From Brachypodius melanocephalos (Eukaryota > Chordata > Aves > Passeriformes > Pycnonotidae): a DNA stretch of 64,000 bases. The notes below the pieces were generated by a model. That model saw nothing but the letters and a program-made list of their open reading frames with translations. It did no database searches and was not told the origin of the DNA. This document shows, one piece after another, positions 1 through 9,900 of this stretch (positions are counted from its first letter, which is position 1; every line of letters begins with the position of its first letter). Made by a program: the position numbers and the translations under genes. The stretch spans positions 1,172,182-1,236,181 of the forward strand of contig VZSR01002145.1 in assembly GCA_013398615.1 (NCBI GenBank). The letters are read 5' to 3'.

Positions 1-292
1 TGCTCAGCTCCGGGGCCACCAAGGAGGGGCTGATCCGCGCCCTGGAGGACATGGTGCCCGCCGCCGGCTTCGGCGTCAAGTTGGAGAGCCTTCCGCTGTC
101 TCCCGGCGGGCCCCCCGACGGCAGGGCCGCCCTCCCGCCGCTGGCCAACGGGCACGGCAAGGGCAAGCTCTCGGGCGACGAGGGCTCCGAGGACGGCGAC
201 GACTTTGACACGCCGCAGATCCTCCGCGAGCTGCAGTCGCTGAACACGGAGGAGGCCGTGGAGCAGCGGGCAGAGGTGGAGAGGATGATCAG
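1..292 (+). CDS. HNF1B: HNF1B exon 1, coding part (5' end outside window)
   Basis: Reads in frame from codon position 3 of the window (LSSGATKEGLIRALEDM...). It holds most of the dimerisation domain and the acidic linker and ends at ATGATCAG before GTACCGG. The last two bases start a Ser codon finished by exon 2. An in-frame ATG at 51 is internal Met, not the start, because homologous sequence continues upstream to the window edge. Confidence 0.93.
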
Positions 293-932
293 GTACCGGC
301 ACCGGGCGCTCCCCGCGCCGCGCCGGGATCCGCCCGCAGGCGCTCGGTCCGACGGCCCCGGCCCCGAGCGCCCTGCCCGGGGGTCGTTCCAGGTGTGCCG
401 ACCCCGGTGAGGGGTCCCGGCGCTCCCTGCCCGCCCCGCGGTCAGTCCCGGTGTGTCCCACCCGCTGGCGGGTCCCGGCGCTCCCTGCCCGCCCCGTGGT
501 CACTCCCGGTGGCGGGTCCCGGTGTTCCCTTGCAGGGACCCTGCGGCGGACGGCAGCGGGCAGGGGGAAGCGGGAGCCCTCGGCCTTGTCCCCCGCCCCG
601 TCGGGGCTGCCCGTTCCCGGTGGCGGCGGGGTCGGGGGTGCCGGGGCCGTGGGCGCTCGGACCGGCCGCGGGCTCCGTCCCTCCGCGCCGGCGGCTCAAA
701 CATAAACCGCACCACGTGGAGCCCGGGGCGTTATTAATTTATTTCTATAAATCATCAACAGAAAGATACACAAAGGGCCGCGATCAGGGCGATCGGGCCG
801 AAGGGTTACTCATTGCCGGGGTTGTAAAGCGGACCGGGAGCGGGGAAGGAGGAGGGAACCCCCGACGGCGGCGGCTCCGCTCCAGCCCATCCCGAGATGC
901 GGCTCCGCTCCGAACCGAGCCGGGCCGAACGG
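1..932. promoter_or_regulatory. CpG island over HNF1B exon 1
   Basis: Dense CG dinucleotides and high GC through exon 1 and the first 600 bases of intron 1, reaching the assembly gap. Typical of a developmental transcription-factor 5' end; the promoter itself is left of the window. Confidence 0.7.
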
Positions 933-3900
933 NNNNNNNNNNNNNNNNNNNNNNNNNNNNNNNNNNNNNNNNNNNNNNNNNNNNNNNNNNNNNNNNNNNN
1001 NNNNNNNNNNNNNNNNNNNNNNNNNNNNNNNNTGCTCCCGCCTGTCCCCGGTGCCCTCCGTGCTGGCCACATCCATCCCGGGGGTGCCCGCGGCGGCCGG
1101 GGGTGCTGAGCAGGCTGAGCTCCGCGATCACCGGGCTCCCGCAGGTGTTTCTGTGCAAAGTTTGCCTTGGGTGCAAACAAGAGCGGGCACATGTCCCTGA
1201 GGAGCCTTTGCAAAGAGCTCGTGTTTGCTCTGAGAGAGGCCTTTGTACTTGGAGAGGGAGAGGGAGCGGGCAGGGGAGCCGGGAGACACCGGCTGCAGCC
1301 ATGCCCGGGGCTGAGCCCCCTCCTCTCCTGCTCTCCCCGTGTCCCGACCCAGGGCTATTCCCACATCCCTGGTGTCACTCTCGGGCTATTCCCGCATCTC
1401 TGGGGTTGCTCAGCCCTGAATCTCTCCGGGACCGTGGTCTGGGCTTTGCTGCTCACCCATGGGTGCCGTGTCCCCACGGTGGTGGCATGGAGAGCCCAGC
1501 TCTGGGACAGACACCTCATGGTTCCCTCCTTGCCCATCCCACCTGCCAGGGCTCACCCAGATCTCACTCAGGCCAGTAATAAATCCCAGGAGCACCCAGA
1601 TCCCATCTGTGGGCTGGGAACTTGAGGAAAGCCACCAGTCCTGGGGACCCAGCAAAGCCACCCCGAAATGTGTGGGGAGTGCAGGCACAGCCTGGTGTGC
1701 GGGGAGATGCTGAGCAGGACATCATTTCTGCAGGGAGCCAGGTTTAGAATCCACCTCTATAAATTCTTGGCATATTTCTCCGAGGATGTGGAGTGTATTT
1801 ACCTGGTTTTGAGGCTGACAAAATGGGTGAGCTGCTCTGGGAGTTGCTGGGAAGAGGAACAGGCTTGGCCCCCGACCTGTGTGTGAGGCTGAATGGGGAA
1901 ATGGCTCTTTCTCAGGCAGCAGTGGCAGCCAGGCTTTGTGGGGCTGATTTTGTGCAAGAAAAACACCTTTCCATGATTTTGGTGGAGGAGGATTGTTGAG
2001 CCGGGGCTATAAACTTGTTTTCCAGTATTAGAAAGCACTCCTGGGTTGGGTCGGGGTTTTGGTTTTGTTTGTAAGTAAAGTCCTGTTGAAGATTGGACAA
2101 TTAATGTTTGTTTTATTTCATTTTGGTGACAGAATCAAAGAAAAAGGGCTGGTGTTGACTCAAAAGGTTTTCCTCTCTGGCTTTTTAGGTTACCAAAAAA
2201 GAAAGGGGAAAAAAAAGAGGCCAAACAAACACTCAAACGTTTCATTTTGGGTCAAGTCCAAACATTTTGTTTAACATGAAACAAAATGTTTGGGTTTGGT
2301 TTCAGGTTGTTTAACCCTTTTGAATACGGTCAAGTTGATTTGTAAAGGAAAAATCACTGCTCAGAAATTAAGAGCTGAATAATTGTTTTGAAAGTGTAAG
2401 TGTGAAACACGTTGGAAATGTCAAAGGTGAAGCCTTTTTTGAAATAATTAAATGGAGGGAAATTCTGGGACTTTTTTTTTTTGCTAATTCTCAGATATTT
2501 TCCCAGCCAAAACATTGCCAAATTTTATTCGAATTCCAAAATCTCATCTGTAGCCCCCGAGTCACTCATTTGACATTTTCCAAGCGTGCTCTGATTCTCT
2601 GGCTCACGGTTTCACTCTGAGAAAACGCTGCCCTGGGCTCGCTTGTGAACCAAACCGCTCTTAGAAATGATAATGAGCTCTGTTTCATTAACTCGTTATT
2701 AATCAGTAATTAGTGGGATCAGTTGGGTGACATGAGCCACTCGTGCCAAAGGTCTGCCCGAGCCCCTCAGCTGGGGCGCGGCGGTGGCTTTGCCCGGTGC
2801 CGCCGGGAAGGACATTTTCTCCACATCCTTCTCCTCGCTTCCCACCTTCTCCTGGGAACCATCCCATGGGAGGGACCCCCAAAAACAGCGGGGTTCCCCT
2901 GCCTGGAGGATGCAGGGTTGGGGACAGGCTCAGAGATTCCAGGAAGGCTCCGTGGCTCCTTCCCGGGGTGTGACAAAGCCCTGCTTGGCTCTGCTCCGGT
3001 GCTTTTGCCGTGGATCCAACCAGCTTTGTTTTTAAGCTGCATTCAGGAAAAAAAAGTAAGAAATTTACTTGTTGGGCTCTTTTTTTTTTTTTTTTCCTCC
3101 CTCCACTCAAGAAGCTGAAGGATCCAAAATAAGTAATGAATTGGGAAAGCAGTGGGAGGGTGGTTCCAAGCACGGTGTTGGGGTAAAGCATTATTTGAGT
3201 GCAGGACTGTGACCAGGTCTGGGCTCACACTGGTTTTTCAGTGCTGAAAGTGCTCCCTTTTAGCCCAGAATAAACCCTGGGGTCTTGGATAGAGCACAGG
3301 GGTGTTGGCCTGTTCCTCTGCTGTCACACTGGGCATTCGGTAGAGCTGAAGACCACGGACAGCATTTGGATTTTCAGCTGTAATTTTATTTGTTCTAAAA
3401 TAAAAAGACCCCAATCAGCAGACCCTAAATCAGAGTCAGATACCCCAAGGATGGTAGAGTAGTGTGATTTAGAGAAGAGTAATTTACACCTGGATCCTAC
3501 AAGGGCCAAATCCGAGTGTTTAATAATAATCAGGAATGACTCAAAATTTCTGGGGGGTTTGGTTTCGGTTTTGCGTTCGGGGACTTGTTGGGGTTTGTGT
3601 GCCTGGTTTGACCTTGGCTTGTCAGCCTTTTGCATGTGGTCGGTGCACAGCTGTGGGGGTGAGGGAATAGGGTCCCTTTTAAGGGGATATTGAGATTTTT
3701 AGCTCATTATCCCTGTGGGAATGGAAGGAAGAAGCTGCACGGCAAGCGCGGCGGGTGGGGTTTGGTGGCTGTGCAGGGGTCCCTGCCTGCCGCTGGCGAT
3801 CCCGGGGACACGGGGCACAGTGCAGGTGCTGCACCTGTGAGCAGGGGCAGGAAAAGCATCTCCAGCACTTCTCTTTCTTCATTGAGAGACCAGGATGGGC

Positions 3901-6900
3901 TTCCCACGCTCATCCAGGCGTGTATCCCACTGCGTGTGCGTATCTCCCACGGGAGGAATGGCGCTGAACGTCACGGCAGCAGTTCATGGACGGGCTGTGC
4001 TTCTCCAGGGAGGGTCTGGAGGAGCTTTGCTGGCATTAATGAGACCTTGGTGTGTCCCATCAGGACACTGGGATCCTCTCTGCTTCTCCCTGCCTGGGGG
4101 AACAGAGTGGCTGGCAAGCCCTGGGGTGGGTGTGAGCCCCATCCCGCCAGCCCTGCGGTGGGGCAGGGCCGTTTTGGGGGCTCTAAGGATCTTGTGTCCT
4201 TCTGAAACAGTATTGATAATAATAATAATAATAGTAATGAAAGGTTGTCATTATGGGAAGAAGCAAATCCTGGGGGCTTTTCCCTGGCAGCAGTTATTAA
4301 CCCTTGGTTTCCCTGCCCACAGCGAGGACCCGTGGCGGGCAGCGAAGATGATCAAGGGGTACATGCAGCAGCACAACATCCCGCAGAGGGAGGTGGTGGA
4401 TGTCACAGGCCTCAACCAGTCCCACCTCTCCCAGCACCTCAACAAGGGCACCCCCATGAAGACCCAGAAGAGAGCTGCCCTGTACACGTGGTACGTCCGC
4501 AAGCAGCGGGAGATCCTCCGCCGTAAGTACCTGTGGGGATGGAGGGGGGGAGAGGGGGTCCCTGTGTCCCTGTCCTGCCCCTGGGGACTAGCACAGCCCC
4601 CACACTCCAGCTGGGTAGTTTTCCAAAACAGTTTTCCAAGTAAAATGAATTTAAGGTGCAGGAAAACTGGGTGAGAGCACCTCTTGATGGCAGGGATCCC
4701 CCCGGCTCATCCACGTGGCTGAATTTCTGGGTATTTGTATTTGTTAGAGCTGGCAAAGCAATTAATGATGGCTCTCAATTAGGTGCCTTTCCCACCTTTG
4801 CCCCTTTTCCTTGTTATTTTTCAGGCTACTCTCTTTTTTTCAACTAAGCTCAAAAAATGTAGAGAGAGAAAACTAAAAACGCCTGAATTGCAGCTGTCTG
4901 TACCTTGGTTTGGGGCAGTCTGTGCTGTTTAAAATGCAGATGATTTTGACCAAGCACACAGACTACTCCTTTGTGCCCCTCTCCCACTCTTCCCTGTCCC
5001 GGGATCTGTCCTGTAGCTCTCGAAGCAGCCTCGAGTGGCACTGACAGCCCCCAGGAAAGGGCTCTGCCTCCCTCCTCCAAAAGGATGCAATATCCAGCAG
5101 ACGGGAAGTGCAGAAAAGGGTTTAGCACCAAATGCCATTGCTCTGAAAACACACCTTGAGACGTTAGAGCAAACAGAGCCTGCTCCAGCCTTGCCCTGTG
5201 CTTCCCTCCCCAGTCATAGGGAGGGGGAAAAGCCATTATAAAAAGAGGGAGAATTCCCCTGCAAAACTGGGAATAATAAAACCCTCCCATTAATCTCCCT
5301 TTACTGCCGTGGTGACAAGCGCCGGGGCTGGGGTGGCCGCCGAAGGTCACCTCTGGTGCCGCCCGCCCCGGGCACGGGGCCGGCGTCCCACCACGCTGGG
5401 AGGGCAGTGGGAGGGGAGCCGTGGGTGAGCACAGAGGGGCACCCTCTCGGGGGGCTTTGCAGTCATCCTGCCCAGCTCCTGGCTTGGAAAAATCCTCCCG
5501 AAACGAGCGCAAGCTGGCAGGGGCCCTGTGCATGAATATGCATGGCCATAGGCATGCCCTGCACATGCCTCCCCATTAAACAGGGGTGGCAGCGGGCTGC
5601 TCCCTTCCCGGGATGGGTGGCACGGAGCACCTGGCTTGCTCCAAAGCCTGCCGTGGGCTCGGGGTGCTGCGGGAGGGGACAAGGGGGGACACCTCGGCGC
5701 GGGACGGTGACTCCGAGCGGCGGCTACAGGCCAGCTCACGTCTGCTCCTTTCTCTTTCAGAGTTCAACCAGACAGTCCAGGGTTGTGGAAATATGACAGA
5801 CAAAGGCAGTCAGGATCAGCTGCTGTTTCTCTTTCCAGAGTTCAATCAGCAGAACCAGGGGGCTGCCCAGCTCGACGACGCCTGCTCTGAAACGCCCAGC
5901 AAGAAGATGCGGCGCAATCGGTTCAAGTGGGGGCCGGCCTCCCAGCAAATCTTGTACCAAGCCTACGAGCGCCAGAAGAACCCCAGCAAGGAGGAGAGGG
6001 AGACTCTGGTGGAGGAGTGCAACAGGTAATGGATGAACAGCCCGTGCTGCCCTCCCTGCCCCACAGCTACAGCTCTCCTTCCCAAAGCCACAGGAGATAC
6101 CAGGATCCCTGCTCACCACCCCGGCTCCCGGCTCGTGGCACAGCTTTGCCGAGCTGCCAGGCCTCTCCTTGGCATGATTTCTCTCTCCAGGGGATGTTTG
6201 GGGCAGAGTGAGCTCCATGCTTGGGCAGGGTTGTGATGGGGGTAATACAGGGATGCAACAGGGGTACCACAGAGATGATTCAGGGATGATCAAGGATGAT
6301 CCAGGGATGATTTAGGGATGATCCAGGGATGATACAGGGGTACCACAGGGATGCTGCAGTGTTCCAGCAATACCAGAGGGAGCGGGGATGCCCTTTACAG
6401 TGCGGCTGTAGTCAAAGAGAGCAGGTGGGCTTGCAGGAAGGGCCAAAGCTCCCCCAGATTTGATGTGTCCCAAGGTCCCTGCTTGCCCCCCAGCAGCAGC
6501 CTTGCTCCAACGTGTCCGCTTGCACTGGCAGGGCCGAGTGTCTGCAGCGAGGAGTGTCCCCCTCCAAGGCTCACGGGCTGGGCTCCAACCTGGTGACAGA
6601 GGTCCGTGTGTACAACTGGTTTGCCAACCGGCGCAAGGAGGAGGCTTTCCGCCAGAAACTGGCCATGGACGCCTACAGCTCGGGCCAGCCCCCACACAGC
6701 ATGAACCTGCTGCTGTCCCACGGCTCCCCACACCACAACCAGCCCAGCGCCTCCCCGCCCAGCAAAATGCCAGGTGAGCCCTCGTTTTGGGGGGTGGTGG
6801 CAGAGCTTGGGGGCGCTGAGCCTGCTGTGGGGCTGTGTGTGCGTGCAGGGAGAGGATGCTCAGCCTGCTCTCGGGGAGGGGGGGTGATGGAGAGGAGCAC

Positions 6901-9900
6901 GTGCTGGCGCTGCAGTGTTGTGGCCAGGAGAGCCACATGGTGAGGGCTGGATTTCCGTCGTGCCGAGGACAAATCAGAGTTTGTTTGTTTGGTTGGTTTG
7001 ACTCATGGGAGTTCCGTGTGGGCTCGGCTGGGCAGGGAGAGGCTGTGCCCAGCAGGGCAGGAGGAGCTGCCCCGTGCCTGCCATGCTGTGCCAATGCCAA
7101 TCCATGGGATTGGGGAGCACAGGAAATGCCCGAGGGAAGGTGTGGCTGCATGTCCTGGCCTCGCTGCAGAGCTGGAGGTACCCCAGGCTGGATGCAGGAC
7201 TCTGCACCATCCCCATGTCAGAGTGGATGAAGAGAGCTGCTGGGGGGTGCCGGCTCACCCCCACCTCCTCCTCTCCACACCACCTGTGCCCAGCAAGGAC
7301 TGGGCAGGGCAGAGCAGACCCGCCCAACCCTCCTGGGGAATCGAAGTGGGAGATAACTCCGTGGGGAGGGGGCTGCACACCGGGGGGGCTCATCAGAGAG
7401 GCATTGTTGGGAGAACAATCCCCATTGTCCCTTACCTGCCCTCTGCAGCTCCCGGCAGGCGGGACGGGGGGCTCGGTGGTGGGGGTCAGCGCGGGGGCTG
7501 TGTCCCCATTGCCCCCCGTCCCCTCGGACACAGCGCTGGCACTGGAACCAGCCACCGCCTGGAAATGACCCTGCCTGGCTCGTAACCCACACCCAGCTCG
7601 TTACAAAGACAAATCAAAAGGAACCCGAGTGGCGGAGAGTCCCCGCGGGAAGGGCAAGGTGCCTGGGGACGCTGGACACCAGCGCTGCGGTGCTGGCAGG
7701 CGGTGGCAGCCCCCCGAGGAGTACCCGGGGATGTCCGTGGGCACATCCCACATCCCATCCCCCTGGGAGCGACCGGCAGCATCCCTGGGACCGGCCAGCG
7801 GTGACCAAAATGTGACCCTGCCCCAGGAATGCCCCGCACAATGGCGGGGACAGGGAGGACGTTTGCCCTGCTGTCACCGGCTGATTGCTTACAAGGTGCC
7901 CTACAAGCACATTGTCAGCAGAATCAGCTGTTTTCGGTGTCGCGGCGGGCTTTACAATGCCCCACCAGCATGCAGCCCCGCATTGTCACGGCGTTGTCCC
8001 CCGTGCATGCTTAATTGACAATTAAGCCGGGGCTTTGAACGAACCCCGCTGCCTTTGATGTGCCCCCGGCCTGCCAGCGCGCATGGGGCACCCCCCGAGA
8101 GCCTTTGTTTTCTTCTATTAGGGGACAGCAATTACTGTAACCGCGGGCATTTATCTTGGGGCTGGAGGGCCGTTAAGCCCCAACCTTTATTTTCCCGTCG
8201 GAGCGGTGCCAGCAGGGGCCGGCCGTGGCTATAGGGCCGGTGACAGCCCATCCCGAGGGGCTTTTGAGCAGGGCAGGAGTGATGGCTGCGGAGAAGAGCC
8301 CCTCCGGAGGGGTCAGGAGGGCTTGGCCGCGGGAATTTCTTGGCGGTCGGTGCTCGTATCCATCCTGAGCAGGAGGAGATGGGCATGGCAAGGGATGCTG
8401 TGGGGTTTTAGGGCTGATTTGGGGGCGGCAGGCAGGGATGGAGCTCAGCTTCAGGGTGCTTGGACCAAGCTGGGTCTGAGAAGCTTCCAAACATCACCGG
8501 GTCCATCAGTGCTGGAGCCTCCTCCAGGAGATGTTTGGGGATCTGCTGCTGGTGGGGCACATTCGGTGCTGTCCCCGCTGCCTGGCTGACCCCATCGTGG
8601 CTGTCCATGCTGGGATTTGAACTGTCCTTGCCCCGATGTGGCGGCGTCTGGGCCGCTCAATGCCTTAACAGCTTAATGACAGCCCTGGGACACTGCCCCT
8701 GCCCTGCCCGCCCCCGTGACGTCCCCGGCAGGAAACGATGGGGCTGGAGCTGTGGGGCAGCTGCAAAGATCTCCCGTGCCCGTGGACAAAGAGGGATCGC
8801 CTCTCCTTGGGATATCAATGGGGTCTTGCAAAAGGGTGGAATGACAGCGGGGCAGGGATGAGAGCTGTAAAAGTCAAACATCCTCCGGCCTCTTCTTGGG
8901 GATCCATCTGTCAAGCCTGGAGCTGTAGTTTTTAACTATTTGGAGGTAAATACTTAAAGCCTTTCTATCTCGGAGGCTCCTCTCCGAGGCTGGACTTTTC
9001 CCTTTCTCTGGGTTTTATCAGCGATCTTGGTTCCCTGTTTGATTTGAAGGTCACTCACTCGGGGCTTTATCTCGGTGCCATGCCGTAGACTCTGGCTTAT
9101 GCCATTTTTATCTTCAAGAGCCCCGAAGACAATCGGGGCATTGATGAGATTAGGGGAAGCACCACCCGCCCCCCACCCTGCATACAAAGGGCTGCCTGCC
9201 CTGCAGAGCCCCAGCCCCCAGGAATCCCCTCCAGCCTGTCCTGGGGGGCTCCACACCCGTGGGGGTCAGGGTGTCATCCATCCATCCATCCATCCATCCA
9301 TCCATCCATCCATCCATCCATCCATCCATCCATCCCTCCATCCTTCCCTCCATCCTTCCATCCCTGCTCTGCAAACATCAGAGCAATATCAGAGCAATCA
9401 CATGTACATACATACATAGGTGTATATACATATATACTAAAATGCATTACATATCTATAATATGCATTTAGATATCTCTGTAGATGGAGATAAACATAAA
9501 AATAACCCAGTGCCACCCCTGAGATTCTTCCTGAAACCCAAAGGGCAGCTGAAGTGCTTTAACTTTCCTTTAAAAGGAGATCCCATCAGCAAACCCTCAC
9601 TCTAGGGGTACCCTGGTTTCTACCTGGATCCTTCCTGGTGTTCCTTGGGGTGCTGGTTCTGACTGGGACCCGGTGCCAGCAGTTGTAATATTTTACTGTC
9701 GGGCGCATTGTGGGGCTCGGTGGGTACAGTGCTCTGTTAGGAGCTTTTCCCTGTTTTATGGGGGTAATTAGAACTTTATGACAGCAGCGAAATGGGAGGG
9801 TCTAGTCCCCATAAACGGGTTTATAATGGATATAAACTATGCACCTCTGTAACTGAGCAAGATTAACACTTTAGGAACAATTTGAGTGGCAGCCCAAAAA

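Larger units (their letters stand above)
293..4322 (+). other. HNF1B intron 1
   Basis: Starts in a CpG island that continues from exon 1 to roughly 930 and is interrupted by a 100-N gap. The rest is ordinary intronic sequence with T runs, an (ATA)n tract at about 4216-4236 and one long hairpin-forming inverted repeat at 2251-2300. No coding sequence is recognisable. Confidence 0.8.
7795..8170. promoter_or_regulatory. Candidate retinoic-acid-responsive enhancer in HNF1B intron 4
   Basis: Contains a DR5 element (7802-7818), a MARE half-site GTCAGCA (7914-7920) and a perfect 19-bp palindrome with homeodomain half-sites (8009-8027) within about 220 bp. In other vertebrates an intron-4 enhancer of this gene that responds to retinoic acid and MAF factors has been reported. 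Identity with that element is inferred from position and site types only. Confidence 0.45.

Noticed and set aside
51..53. ATG at 51 as HNF1B start
   Set aside because: The reading frame and homology continue upstream to the window edge, so this Met is internal.
395..1579. 394-codon open frame after HNF1B exon 1
   Set aside because: It passes through 34 undefined codons of the N gap and a CpG island; no recognisable protein; intronic.
3895..4674. 259-codon open frame over HNF1B exon 2
   Set aside because: Contains exon 2 in frame, but both flanks are intronic read-through.
9075..9471. Open frames rich in Ser-Ile-His-Pro or Met-Asp-Gly-Trp
   Set aside because: Translation of the (ATCC)n microsatellite.
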